Positions 29,302 to 38,664 of a stretch of DNA of 64,000 nucleotides are shown here, piece by piece. The stretch is taken from assembly GCF_003814835.1 (NCBI RefSeq), contig NZ_RKRG01000001.1, forward strand, positions 620,001 to 684,000, in the 5' to 3' direction. A program made the position numbers and the translations under genes. The stretch is from Methanobrevibacter gottschalkii DSM 11977 (GTDB lineage: Archaea > Methanobacteriota > Methanobacteria > Methanobacteriales > Methanobacteriaceae). Position 1 is the first letter of the stretch; each line of letters opens with the position of its first letter. The notes below the pieces were generated by a model, which made no database searches, had not been told where the DNA came from, and worked only from the letters and a program-made list of their open reading frames with translations.

Positions 29302-30354
29302 ATGAAAGCATTTTTTACAGTTACTGGAAGAGGTTTGGGTGGTGATGCAGTTGTTGCACTTAACACCATGGCAGCACTTAGAAAAAGGGGTGTGGAATGC
29401 ATAATTGGTTTAGATAAAACTGCTTCCAGTGATTTATTTGAAAAAAATGGTTTTGAGGTATGTAAAATTTCTATTCCTCATGCTGGTGGACATTCTGCAA
29501 CCAAACTTTCTGCAATAAGAGGTGCTCTGAAATTAGTGACCGCTACTTTTAAAGCAAGATCAGCTATTAAAAAATCTAAATCTGATTTTGTCGTTGCTGT
29601 TTTAGGTGGAGGAGCTATTGTAGGTTCTTTAGGGGCGAAATTTGCAAGAAAACCCTGTTTTTCTTTAATTTCAACACCTTTGGATTCTAAAGTATGTCCT
29701 AAATTTAATTATTGTTATGCTTTACCGGAATTAGATGCATTTAGGTTTGACACTCTTCCTAAAAATATGGATAGGTCATTTTACCCATTAACTGATGATA
29801 TTGGTGATGGAAAAGAAGAAATTGCTCTTCAAAAACTAAAAGAATATCCTAATTTCGATGAAAATAAAAAAACAATTATATTCTCTTCAGGTTCATCAAT
29901 ATTTAAAGGAATGATTGATGCTATTAACATAGTAGCTAATTCTACTGATGAATATAATTTAGTTCTAATCGGACGTCCCTTGAGAGAGGAATATTATGAT
30001 TTGATTGATGATGAGAAAATAATTTATGTTGGTTTCATTGATTGGATTAATCATTTATTTAAATTTGCTGATTTAACAATATTGACTGATGATGGAGTTT
30101 CTCTTGAAGAAGCAATGATTTGTGGAAAACCGATTATTGCTCTTACTAAAGTAAAATGGGGAAGATATCAGAATATGGCTGGTGTTTTTAAGGGAGCTAT
30201 CATTGAATCGGAAGTTAAAGATGTTTGTAAAAGTATAATGAAAGCATTTGAGAATTATAATTCTCTAAAAGAAAATGCTGAAGTATATGGTAAGCAATGT
30301 TTTGAAGCTGCTGATGTTCTTGCAGATAAAATATTGAAAAAAGTTGAATATTAG
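29302..30354 (+). CDS. MurG-like glycosyltransferase
   Basis: A 350-residue GT-B glycosyltransferase of the GT28/MurG group. TGRGLGGDAVVALN is the N-terminal glycine-rich loop; FSSGSSIFKG opens the second Rossmann half; DDGVSLEEAMICGKPIIAL is the UDP-sugar binding block. It starts behind GGAGTG and overlaps functionally with the MraY-like gene, so the pair probably makes the lipid-linked disaccharide of pseudomurein. The precise sugar is not deducible. Confidence 0.7.
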   Translation: MKAFFTVTGRGLGGDAVVALNTMAALRKRGVECIIGLDKTASSDLFEKNGFEVCKISIPHAGGHSATKLSAIRGALKLVTATFKARSAIKKSKSDFVVAVLGGGAIVGSLGAKFARKPCFSLISTPLDSKVCPKFNYCYALPELDAFRFDTLPKNMDRSFYPLTDDIGDGKEEIALQKLKEYPNFDENKKTIIFSSGSSIFKGMIDAINIVANSTDEYNLVLIGRPLREEYYDLIDDEKIIYVGFIDWINHLFKFADLTILTDDGVSLEEAMICGKPIIALTKVKWGRYQNMAGVFKGAIIESEVKDVCKSIMKAFENYNSLKENAEVYGKQCFEAADVLADKILKKVEY

Positions 30355-30356
30355 TA

Positions 30357-31658
30357 TCATAACCACATGTTCTTTATTATTTTGTAGTTTGTATCAGTTG
30401 AGGGGTGAATTTCTAAAAATTCATCATAATCATTTAAATCATAATTCATTCTCATTATATAAGATAAATATGCAACATCGCTTACTGAAGATGGTGAAAT
30501 TGAATTAATTCTGTTTATTTTATTATTTCTCTTATCAAATTCAATTTCTGAATATCCTGTATCTTCATTTAAAATATTCCAAAATGCTGAAGGTCCTGCA
30601 ATCGCCGGCATTGCAATTGTTTGTTTGTCTTCTTCATTACACTCTGATTTTTCATTTTCAACAAAACTTACTTCCATGTTCAAACTTAAACTTTGAGGAA
30701 TGCAATTGTAGGTTATTTTATTTGAGTACCCTGCCATATTTCTTGCAGCTGTGATGCCCTCTTTTCTTGCTACTGGTGTTAGTTGATATCCTCCAGTAAC
30801 ATCTCCTGCAGCATATATATTTTCAACTGAAGTTTTCATCATTTCATTAACTTTTATGGTTTTATCATGGTTTAGCTCAACAATATCTTTAACAATTTCA
30901 CTGTTTGGTGTTCTTCCTGTTGCAAAAAATGGAATTCCATCTAGTTCTTCACCATTTTCAAGTAAAACTTTATCTTTAAATACTTCTACAACATTAATGT
31001 TTTCATAGATATTAACATCAGTCATGAGGTTTTCCAATATATATTTTTTTGTATTTGGAGTAATTTCTTTTAAAAATGTGTTTCTTGCAAAAATATTGAC
31101 TTCACTACCTAAAGTTGAGTAAATATTAGCTATTTCTCCAGCTATGATTCCTCCACCAATTATATTTAATTTTTCAGGAACATCATCAATTTTTAATATG
31201 TCCTTATTTGTTAATCCAAATTCATTCCCTTTAATATTAGGAATAAAAGGGCGTGCACCTGTTGCAATAAGTAGATTATCATATTCAAAACTTTCATTAT
31301 TTACTTCAACTATATTATTTCCAATATTAGCTTCACCATAAATTATGCGATTTCCAACACTTTCATTTTCTATTTGATTTAATTTTCTTAATTTTTCTTG
31401 TGTTTCAACAATTCTTTCAACAATTTTTTCATAAGATATTTCAAGCTGACTTTTTAAAAATCCGTGTGAATTAAATCTTTTGTTCGCATCAATAAATTTT
31501 GTAATGTCTGTTAGTGCACAAACAACCATGCACCCTTCATTTAGACAAGTGCCGGCAATATGATTTTTTTCAATTAAAGTAACATCTTCTCCTAATTTTC
31601 CAAGTTGCAGGGATGCTAATCTTCCAGCAGGTCCAGAACCAATAACGATATTTTTCAT
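30357..31658 (-). CDS. FAD-dependent pyridine nucleotide-disulfide oxidoreductase
   Basis: A 433-residue flavoprotein of the dihydrolipoamide dehydrogenase type. GSGPAG near the N-terminus binds FAD, GTCLNEGC carries the redox cysteine pair (C-x4-C), IIGGGIIAGEIA binds NAD(P)H, and AAGDVTGG is the second FAD motif. The C-terminal dimer domain has EIHPSTD where the usual HPT..E active-site base stands, so the glutamate appears replaced. No lipoyl-dependent complex is nearby; its substrate is unknown. Confidence 0.75.
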   Translation of the reverse strand: MKNIVIGSGPAGRLASLQLGKLGEDVTLIEKNHIAGTCLNEGCMVVCALTDITKFIDANKRFNSHGFLKSQLEISYEKIVERIVETQEKLRKLNQIENESVGNRIIYGEANIGNNIVEVNNESFEYDNLLIATGARPFIPNIKGNEFGLTNKDILKIDDVPEKLNIIGGGIIAGEIANIYSTLGSEVNIFARNTFLKEITPNTKKYILENLMTDVNIYENINVVEVFKDKVLLENGEELDGIPFFATGRTPNSEIVKDIVELNHDKTIKVNEMMKTSVENIYAAGDVTGGYQLTPVARKEGITAARNMAGYSNKITYNCIPQSLSLNMEVSFVENEKSECNEEDKQTIAMPAIAGPSAFWNILNEDTGYSEIEFDKRNNKINRINSISPSSVSDVAYLSYIMRMNYDLNDYDEFLEIHPSTDTNYKIIKNMWL

Positions 31659-31680
31659 ATTTTAACTCCATTTAGATAAT

Positions 31681-31730
31681 TTTATATAATACTACTTTTT
31701 AATATTATTTATATATTAAATTTTGGAGGA
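31681..31730 (+). promoter_or_regulatory. hypC: hypC promoter and ribosome site
   Basis: TTTATATAATA (31681-31691) is a good TATA box, and a second AT-rich candidate follows at 31708-31719. TTGGAGGAG (31723-31731) is a strong ribosome site ahead of ATG 31737. Confidence 0.5.
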
Positions 31731-31736
31731 GAAATT

Positions 31737-32009
31737 ATGTGTATTGCAGCACCTGCTCATGTTGTTGAAATTAATAGAGAAGACAACTGGTTATATGCTG
31801 ACTTTGGTGGAGCAAGACAACAAGCAAAAATGGATCTTTTACCTGATGTAGAAATTGGTGATTATGTTCTTATCCACGCTGGTTATGCAATAGAAAAATT
31901 AACTGAAGAAGCTGCTAAAGAATCTTTAGAAGCTTGGGAAGAACTTTTAGAAGTTCTTGAGGAAGAAGATAAAGAAATGGAAAAAGCAAGAATGGCTGAT
32001 TTAGATTAA
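31737..32009 (+). CDS. hypC: Hydrogenase maturation chaperone HypC
   Basis: A 90-residue HypC/HybG/HupF protein. The essential N-terminal cysteine is present (MCIAAPA), followed by the OB-like barrel ([30 protein letters not shown]). It holds the Fe(CN)2CO unit with HypD and delivers it to [NiFe]-hydrogenase large subunits, which methanogens need for H2 use. The acidic helical tail (about 25 residues) is longer than in many bacterial members. Other hyp genes are not in the window. Confidence 0.9.
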   Translation: MCIAAPAHVVEINREDNWLYADFGGARQQAKMDLLPDVEIGDYVLIHAGYAIEKLTEEAAKESLEAWEELLEVLEEEDKEMEKARMADLD

Positions 32010-32509
32010 TAAATTGATACTCTTGTTACTCCTTTTATTTTTAAAAATTCATTTATTAAATCACCACTTACGACCTCTTCGGTTATAATGGTTAGTATAG
32101 GACTTTCTTGAAGTTCTGTATCTTCGGCATAAGCTTGTCTTATCCCAATTCCTTTTTTTGTGATTAAATTTGCAGTATTTGCAAGTATGCCTTCACTTTC
32201 GGACCCTACTTCGATTTCGATTACTCCTAATTTTAAGTTTTTAGCAATATTTTTTAGAAGTGTTCCGGCAGGTATTATATTGCTGAAAAGATTATACAAT
32301 TCTTCATCTTCTTGTATTACTTCAATAGTGGATTTGATAGCTCTTCTATCTACATCAGCAGCAGTAGCTAATGCTTTATCACTTATTTTTAAATTTCCAC
32401 AATAGATTTTCCCATCTTCATTTAAAGATAGTCCAAGTTCGATCATTTTTTCTGCAACTCTAATTCTTGCAGGGTATTTTTTGAATTTTTCATTAATTTT
32501 TTCCCACAT
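32006..32509 (-). CDS. ACT-domain regulator of amino acid metabolism
   Basis: A 167-residue protein with an N-terminal helical, DNA-binding-like part (residues 1-80, [25 protein letters not shown]) and a C-terminal ACT domain ([32 protein letters not shown]). The plan matches the archaeal ACT-domain regulators once annotated as regulators of amino acid metabolism. ATG 32509 is chosen; a TTG at 32542 would add 11 residues. It ends on a 4-base overlap with hypC, convergent. Confidence 0.7.
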   Translation of the reverse strand: MWEKINEKFKKYPARIRVAEKMIELGLSLNEDGKIYCGNLKISDKALATAADVDRRAIKSTIEVIQEDEELYNLFSNIIPAGTLLKNIAKNLKLGVIEIEVGSESEGILANTANLITKKGIGIRQAYAEDTELQESPILTIITEEVVSGDLINEFLKIKGVTRVSIY

Positions 32510-32644
32510 TTTAATCAATATTCCTACTTTCTGTACATTCAAGTTAATTTATGTAGAACATGATATATATTTATTGTGTTGATTTATATAAAAAAGATAA
32601 AATTGTCATGTAATGGGAAATTATTTATAAAAATAGTTTAGAAG

Positions 32645-32719
32645 TAGGCTAGATGGGATTCGAACCCATGACCTCCCGGTTATCAGCCGAGCGCGCTAAC
32701 CAAGCTGTGCCACTAGCCT
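32645..32719 (-). tRNA. tRNA-Ile (GAT)
   Basis: Read on the minus strand the gene folds as a 75-base cloverleaf. The acceptor AGGCTAG (5' end at 32719) pairs with CTAGCCT, then discriminator A. The anticodon stem CTCGG/CCGGG holds the loop CTGATAA with anticodon GAT. The T arm is ATGGG-TTCGAAT-CCCAT. There is no intron and no encoded CCA (CTTC follows). One D-stem position appears mismatched (A-C). Confidence 0.95.
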
Positions 32720-32773
32720 ATAAATTATCTTGTTGTAGTTAACTGTCAACACTTATAGTTATATTAATTCCTA

Positions 32774-32781
32774 TATATAAA
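32774..32781 (-). promoter_or_regulatory. TATA box of tRNA-Ile
   Basis: TTTATATA on the minus strand is a consensus archaeal TATA box, 55 bases before the tRNA 5' end. This predicts a leader of about 30 bases removed by RNase P. Confidence 0.6.
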
Positions 32782-32822
32782 TCTTTTGTTTATATACAGA
32801 AATTAACCGTAATTTTAAAATT

Positions 32823-33107
32823 TTATCTATTAATCATTTCATTAATGGAATCTGCCATAGCATGTCCTTCAACAATAATCTTCGCTTTTTCAATTCCATC
32901 AACAGCTTCAGCTTTGACTTTAGCATCAGCAGCAATACGAGTGATACTCATACAACCAGGATTAGTTGGTTTAAGGGTAATTTCAGCTTGATCTCCATCA
33001 ACTTTGATGTTTTGTACAATGCCCATTTCTACAATACTAATCCCCATGTGTGGGTCATTAATTACAGTAATAGCATCTTTAATATTATTTACTAATTCTT
33101 CAGACAT
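32823..33107 (-). CDS. MIP18/SufT-type Fe-S cluster assembly factor (DUF59)
   Basis: A 94-residue DUF59 protein. The conserved blocks INDPHMGISIVEMGIV and NPGCMSI, the latter with the family cysteine, are intact. DUF59 proteins help load Fe-S clusters on target proteins. A strong ribosome site (GGAGGC) precedes the ATG. It is a separate gene between tRNA-Ile and arcS. Confidence 0.85.
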   Translation of the reverse strand: MSEELVNNIKDAITVINDPHMGISIVEMGIVQNIKVDGDQAEITLKPTNPGCMSITRIAADAKVKAEAVDGIEKAKIIVEGHAMADSINEMINR

Positions 33108-33200
33108 ATCTTTTGCCTCCTATTATTTTAGTATACATATAGTATTTAACAATGGTATTTATAAACGTTTTTATTTTTTTCTAACAAAACTATACTAAAA

Positions 33201-34109
33201 TCATTTCACTCTGTGTTTCAGTTTAACGCTAATGCCATTACGACATTCTTCCATTTCATGTCCGGTCATTATAGCTTTTCCAACACCAACAACAGCATCA
33301 TCTTTAACAACTATAACCTCATCATTTGGCACTATTTTAGGGTCTGCTTTAATGATTCCTGGTGCAAAAACGGTATTTGTTGTAAGGTCAAAGTCAATTT
33401 CAACAATATGTGTATTTAATTCTTTTAAAATTTCCCCACCAGACAAATTTAATCTATATAATCCATGATCTTTGTTTAGTAAAGCTAATTGTTTTCCATC
33501 AGATAATATTCTTTTATGATACATTCCTTTGGTTTTAACATTATCGGGGATAAATTTATCTCCATTTTCACCAAATTGAAATTTGGCAATGGATCTTAGT
33601 TCATGTAATGTTTTTTCCTTCCTGTTTATTTTCTGATGTTTTTTAAGTTCCATTCTTAAATTGTAAAGTGAATCAGGGGAAGTTGGTCTTCCATCTTTAC
33701 AAACATTAATGAAATCATCAACATATGATTCACATGATTCCAAATATCCTCCAGAAAGATTTGCAACAATATTTTTCCCTTCACAATATTTTGCAATTAA
33801 TTTGCCTGTTTCTTCAATTTCATCTTGTGACCATGAACCAGTTGTACTTACATCATAAGATTGAATTGGGAATGTATTTTCAAGTTCTCTCGGACAAATT
33901 CCAAAGGGGGATGTCACAATAAGTTCTTGATATGAACGTGCAATTTTCCTAAATTTTTGATGTGATTTAGAATTAGAATAAGGTTTTTTCATACTGCATG
34001 GTAATAAAACAACACTATCCCCAAGAGGCTCCATCATTTCCATTCTTTGTCTCCATCTAACTGCTTCTGGACGGTATAGGGACTCTTCACTTGAACATAT
34101 TACTTTCAT
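33201..34109 (-). CDS. arcS: Archaeosine synthase ArcS core with PUA domain
   Basis: A 302-residue protein with the ArcS signature PCSMKKPYSNSKSHQKF (about residues 37-53), which in this family turns preQ0 at tRNA position 15 into archaeosine. A PUA RNA-binding domain ends the protein (VVGVGKAIMTGHEM..VKLKHRVK). It lacks the N-terminal TGT-like domain of long TgtA2 proteins, so it is the short form. ATG 34109 follows GAGGA by 5 bases; a TTG at 34121 is in frame but overlaps that site. The upstream HD gene ends at TAATATG, so the two are coupled. Confidence 0.8.
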   Translation of the reverse strand: MKVICSSEESLYRPEAVRWRQRMEMMEPLGDSVVLLPCSMKKPYSNSKSHQKFRKIARSYQELIVTSPFGICPRELENTFPIQSYDVSTTGSWSQDEIEETGKLIAKYCEGKNIVANLSGGYLESCESYVDDFINVCKDGRPTSPDSLYNLRMELKKHQKINRKEKTLHELRSIAKFQFGENGDKFIPDNVKTKGMYHKRILSDGKQLALLNKDHGLYRLNLSGGEILKELNTHIVEIDFDLTTNTVFAPGIIKADPKIVPNDEVIVVKDDAVVGVGKAIMTGHEMEECRNGISVKLKHRVK

Positions 34110-34110
34110 A

Positions 34111-34601
34111 TTATTCCTCAAAAGCTTTGATTAATTTATTGTCTAATTCAATTAGTCTTTCAATATTTTCGTCACTGTCATCTATTTGTTTTTTCCACTT
34201 TGATATAACAAAATCAACATCCACTTCTTCACTGCCGTTTATCAAATTATCTGCATGGGCAACAATTTCTTCTTCAAGCGTTTGAGGCACATATGATTTT
34301 TCAGGAAGCCCAAGTTTTATAGCTTCTTCCTTTGTTATTCCAGCACCGATGTGTCTTTCAATAATGTTTAAAACATCATTCGAATAACCATATCTTTTAG
34401 CTATTTTAACTCCTTCAATAGCATGGGTGATATCATGGTTTTAGACCTTCCAATATCATGTAAGAGAGCACCCTGTCTAATCAGATTGTCATCTACATTA
34501 TCAAAATTAGTTGATATTTTCACAGCTTTTTTATAAACTGCTTTGCAATGTTCTATAACATTTTTAGGTGTATTTTCTTTTTTTAGTAATTTAATTTCCA
34601 T
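34111..34601 (-). pseudogene. HD-domain hydrolase with a single-base frameshift
   Basis: The first part (from ATG 34601) reads GALLHDIGRSKT, the HD metal motif, then runs off frame near 34440. One base downstream the expected continuation resumes (EGVKIAKRYGY.., HIGAGITKEEAIKLGLP.., EEEIVAHADNL) to TAA 34111-34113. The total length, 491 bases, is one short of a multiple of three, as a one-base deletion in AAAACCATG would give. It belongs to the methanogen HDIG-domain family of unknown substrate. A sequencing error or real frameshift cannot be told apart here. Confidence 0.75.
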
Positions 34602-34607
34602 TGTTCT

Positions 34608-35285
34608 CTATGAATTATCAATTTTTTCAATAAATGAATTATAATTATCTTCAGCAATTTCAATATTGTTTTTAAGTTTTTCAATAATTTCAGCATTATC
34701 TTGGAATTCTAATTCTTCACCGCATGCAGGGCATAAAAATTCATAATAAGGATCAGCTGCAGTATCAAAATTAAACCTAACATGACCGTATGGACAGACA
34801 AAAAACATATTATGTTCTTCATTTTCTAATTTTGCATTAAGTTCAGATAATTCAGTTTCACTATCACTTTTAATTCTATTGATTAATTCACTTTCTTCAA
34901 ATTTCCAAGAATAAGTAAACCATTGAGTTTCCGGGTCTTTACTTCTTTTATAATTGGCAATTTTTAAATCATAAAGTTTATATAAAATTTTTCTAACGAT
35001 ATTTAATTTAATACCTGTTTTTTCAGCTATTTCTTCATCTGTTTCAACACCATCTATTAATGATTTAATAATTGGACTGATGGTTTTTTCAACAGTTTCA
35101 CGAATATCATTAGCAATATACTGCACATCTTCTGGCGGAAGTTCTAGTGCTCTTATAAGATTGTCAATTCCATCAGGGGTTGATTCATCCGGATATCTTT
35201 CTCTAAAATTTTTTTTAAGGTTTTCTTCATGGTCTTTTTCAACAATTTGTGATAATAATTTCTTTACTAATATATCATCTATCAT
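34608..35285 (-). CDS. tfe: Transcription factor E (TFE alpha)
   Basis: A 225-residue archaeal TFE, which helps RNA polymerase open promoters. The winged-helix region is about residues 60-150 (DEEIAEKTGIKLNIVRKILYKLYDL..WFTYSWKF), a linker helix follows, and the zinc ribbon is MFFVCPYGHVRFNFDTA..FLCPACGEELEF. The first knuckle reads CPYGH rather than CPxC. About 55 N-terminal residues precede the usual start of the fold, longer than I remember for this family. It lies six bases ahead of the HD gene. Confidence 0.85.
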   Translation of the reverse strand: MIDDILVKKLLSQIVEKDHEENLKKNFRERYPDESTPDGIDNLIRALELPPEDVQYIANDIRETVEKTISPIIKSLIDGVETDEEIAEKTGIKLNIVRKILYKLYDLKIANYKRSKDPETQWFTYSWKFEESELINRIKSDSETELSELNAKLENEEHNMFFVCPYGHVRFNFDTAADPYYEFLCPACGEELEFQDNAEIIEKLKNNIEIAEDNYNSFIEKIDNS

Positions 35286-35428
35286 TTAATTTCCCCTAAT
35301 ATAATTATCCTTGTTTTTTCTGTGTTTTTTTGGAACTTTTAAAAATAAATTAAAATAGATAACTTCGTTAAAAGTAATGTTTAGTTATATCTTTTTTATT
35401 ATAAAAATATAACTACACTATTCTAAAA

Positions 35429-36628
35429 TTAATATTCTTTTAATATATCTAAAAAATTTTCAATAATATACTCAACTTCTTCATCACTTAAAGTGGAATA
35501 AATTGGTAAACTTATTTCATTTTTAAATAAGTTATATGCATTAGGATAATCTTCAATATCAAATCCTAAATTTCTATATGCCGTAAGCATTGGAAGCGGT
35601 TTATAATGTACATTGGTACTTATTCCTTTTTCATCCATTTTAATCATGATTTCATTTCTTTGTTCTAGATTAATGTCTTTAATTCTAGTTAAATATAAAT
35701 GACCAGAAGATGTTGCGTTTTCAGAGAAATGTTCAGGACATATAATTTTACTATTTTTAAATCCTTCGTCATACTTTTTAATGATTTCGTGTCTTCTTTT
35801 AAGCAGTGAATCATATCTCTCAAGTTGTCCAAGTCCAATTCCAGCTTGAACATCAGTCATATTACATTTGTATGCCGGAAGAAGAATATCATATTCCCAA
35901 GATCCTTTTTTGGTTTTTTCTAATGCATCTTTGGTTTGACCGTGAAGTGAAAGAATCTGTAATTGCTTATATAATTTTTCAGAATCAATTCCTTCATGTT
36001 CTTTCCAAGTCACTGCTCCACCTTCAGCTGTTGTTAAGTTTTTAACTGCATGAAATGAAAAACAGGTAAAATCAGCAAGTGTTCCTGCAGTTTTATTATT
36101 TTGAACAGCACCGAAACCATGGGCACAGTCTGCTAAGACAATAATTCTACCGTAAGCTTTTTGTAAGCCATTACTGGCTGCAAATAATTCTTTTTTGCTT
36201 TCAATTATTTCATATAATTTATCATAATTGCATAATATACCTGCAATGTCGACGGGCATAATAACTTTTGTTTTTTCAGTTATTGCATCACTTACTTTTG
36301 AGTAATCCATTTCCTCTTTATATTCTTGGCTGTCAATCATTACAGGTGTCGCTCCCACATGGCAAATTACACTACATGTTGCAGTATATGTATATGCAGG
36401 CACGATTACTTCATCACCTTCACCAATACCTAACAATCTTAAAGTCATTTCTAAAGCAGTGGTTGCAGCACTTAAACAAACAGTCTTGTCACTGCCACAG
36501 TATGCACTGATTTTTTTTTCAAATTCTTTTGTTTTAGGTCCTGTTGTAATCCATCCAGATTTTAACGCTGCTACAACTTCTTCAATTTCTTTTTCGCTTA
36601 TATCTGGTGGGGAAAATGGAATATTCAT
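35429..36628 (-). CDS. DegT/DnrJ/EryC1-type sugar aminotransferase
   Basis: A 399-residue PLP aminotransferase acting on nucleotide-linked keto sugars. K196 in SFHAVKNLTTAEGG is the Schiff-base lysine and D167 in LADCAHGFGA contacts PLP; VPAYTYTATCSV and the start PFSPPDI..EIEEVVAALKSGWITTGP are family hallmarks. It directly follows a UDP-GlcNAc 4,6-dehydratase-type gene (5-base gap), so the pair probably makes UDP-4-amino-4,6-dideoxy-GlcNAc or a related sugar for cell-surface glycans. Confidence 0.85.
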   Translation of the reverse strand: MNIPFSPPDISEKEIEEVVAALKSGWITTGPKTKEFEKKISAYCGSDKTVCLSAATTALEMTLRLLGIGEGDEVIVPAYTYTATCSVICHVGATPVMIDSQEYKEEMDYSKVSDAITEKTKVIMPVDIAGILCNYDKLYEIIESKKELFAASNGLQKAYGRIIVLADCAHGFGAVQNNKTAGTLADFTCFSFHAVKNLTTAEGGAVTWKEHEGIDSEKLYKQLQILSLHGQTKDALEKTKKGSWEYDILLPAYKCNMTDVQAGIGLGQLERYDSLLKRRHEIIKKYDEGFKNSKIICPEHFSENATSSGHLYLTRIKDINLEQRNEIMIKMDEKGISTNVHYKPLPMLTAYRNLGFDIEDYPNAYNLFKNEISLPIYSTLSDEEVEYIIENFLDILKEY

Positions 36629-36633
36629 ATTAT

Positions 36634-38529
36634 TTACTCTCCGTTAACTTCTTTTGGTTCCTTGTAAGTAGGAACACATTTTTTCATAGTTTCTTTAATA
36701 ATTTGTTTATCAGTAATTTCTTTGTTTATGATTTCTCTAAATGCATCTAACTTTTCTTCAACATCTCTCATTGTGAAATTCATAGGTTCTGTAATGAATA
36801 TTTTTTCATGCCCTGTTCCTTCAAGATTTTCCTCATCCATTAAAATTTCTTCATATAATTTTTCTCCAGGTCTCAAACCTGTAAATGTAATGTCAATATC
36901 TTTTCCAAGAGTTAATCCTGATAATTCGATTAAACTTTTAGCTAAATCATAAATTTTAACGGGTTCACCCATATTTAATACAAATATTTCTCCGCCTTTT
37001 GCATATGTGATTGATTGCAATACTAAAGCTACTGCTTCAGGTATGGTCATGAAAAATCTTGTAATGTCTTTATGAGTTACAGTTACAGGACCTCCATTTG
37101 CAATTTGTTTTTTAAATAAAGGTACAACAGATCCGTTACTTCCTAAAACATTTCCAAAACGAACAGCTACAAATTCAGTTTCACTTTCTTTATCTTTGGC
37201 TTGTATGATCATTTCACATAATCTTTTGGTAGCACCCATTATATTTGTCGGATTAACTGCTTTGTCTGTTGAAATTAAAATAAAACGTTTTGTGTTATAT
37301 TTGTCACATGCATTAACGAGATTATAAGTTCCAAATACATTATTTTTAATTGCTTCAGTTGGGTTATTTTCCATTAGGGGCACATGTTTATGTGCTGCTG
37401 CATGAAAAACAATTTCAGGGGAATATTCTTCAAATATTTCAAACATTCTTTCTTTATCTCTAATGTTTGCAATAATTGCTTTGATATCATCATTCGGATA
37501 ATTATCTTTAAGTTCTAACTCAATATTGTATAAACTATTTTCATATATGTCTAACATTAATAACTGTTTAGGATGGTGAATCATTATCTGTCTACAAAGT
37601 TCTTCACCAATAGATCCCCCGCCACCGGTTACTAAAACAACTTTATTATTAATTAGACTTTTAATATTATTATTATCAAGTTCTACTGGTTCTCTTCCAA
37701 GCAAATCTTCAATTTCAATATCCCTTAAACTACCATATAAATTTTCAGAAGATATGATTTCTCGTAAGTCCGGTAAAACTTTTACATTTGCTGATGTTTT
37801 ATTACAAATTTCTAAAATTTCCTTTTTATTTTTATTGTCAATATTTACAATTGTGAAAAATATTGTATCAATTTCTTCGTTTTCACATATTTTCAGGATA
37901 TCTTTTCTGTTACCGATAATTTTTACTCCAGCTACGGAATAGCCAATACGTTTTTTATTGTCATCAACAATACCAATAATGTTGTACTTTCCTTTTAATG
38001 AGGTTTGCAATGTTTTAATGATATTATTTGCAGAATACCCTCCACCTATGATTAATACTTTTTCCTGATTTTCAGGTGTGTAGTTAATTCCTTTATTTGC
38101 AATATCTGATAATAATGCATATCTTATTACTAAACGGTAAACAACGGTTAGTGTCCCAATTAGGATACCTGTTGTTAAATTGAATTTTATTGAAGGATTC
38201 TTCATACCAATTATATCTTCAATTAAAGAGACAATAAGCAGAGATATTATTGAAAGAAGAATGTACATAATATAGTCTTGGTTATTTTCGTAACGGATAA
38301 TATTTGAATATCTTTTTGTTAATCTAAAAATTGTCTGTAAAATAATTATTGCGAGTATAATACTAATTAAAATTTCATTTCTTGTTATTGCACTTATCGG
38401 ATCCATTAAAAAAGAGTCAGTAATTAAAACAGATATCAAGTAATATCCTAAAATTACAGATATACTATCCATTAATGGCAATAAGAAATTTCTGTATTTT
38501 CCAAAACTATCTACATTCATGAGAATCAT
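36634..38529 (-). CDS. Membrane-bound nucleotide-sugar 4,6-dehydratase (CapD/PglF type)
   Basis: A 631-residue enzyme with four or five N-terminal membrane segments (about residues 15-150), a Rossmann-like middle domain (VLIIGGGYSANNII), and an SDR catalytic domain from about residue 295 (VTGGGGSIGEELCRQI). STDKAVNPTNIMGATK shows the methionine that replaces the usual tyrosine in this family; FTGLRPGEKLYEEI is also typical. It makes UDP-4-keto-6-deoxy sugar for the aminotransferase encoded next. ATG 38520 is an alternative start. Confidence 0.85.
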   Translation of the reverse strand: MILMNVDSFGKYRNFLLPLMDSISVILGYYLISVLITDSFLMDPISAITRNEILISIILAIIILQTIFRLTKRYSNIIRYENNQDYIMYILLSIISLLIVSLIEDIIGMKNPSIKFNLTTGILIGTLTVVYRLVIRYALLSDIANKGINYTPENQEKVLIIGGGYSANNIIKTLQTSLKGKYNIIGIVDDNKKRIGYSVAGVKIIGNRKDILKICENEEIDTIFFTIVNIDNKNKKEILEICNKTSANVKVLPDLREIISSENLYGSLRDIEIEDLLGREPVELDNNNIKSLINNKVVLVTGGGGSIGEELCRQIMIHHPKQLLMLDIYENSLYNIELELKDNYPNDDIKAIIANIRDKERMFEIFEEYSPEIVFHAAAHKHVPLMENNPTEAIKNNVFGTYNLVNACDKYNTKRFILISTDKAVNPTNIMGATKRLCEMIIQAKDKESETEFVAVRFGNVLGSNGSVVPLFKKQIANGGPVTVTHKDITRFFMTIPEAVALVLQSITYAKGGEIFVLNMGEPVKIYDLAKSLIELSGLTLGKDIDITFTGLRPGEKLYEEILMDEENLEGTGHEKIFITEPMNFTMRDVEEKLDAFREIINKEITDKQIIKETMKKCVPTYKEPKEVNGE

Positions 38530-38664
38530 CTTATAAAATTCACTTATAACTTATAATAATTTTAAGCATTATCTATTCTATGATTATTGATTAATATAAA
38601 ATTTTCTTTAAAATATATTATTTGGCTTAAATTCATTATTTAGCCTATAATTTAGTGGTGAAGG

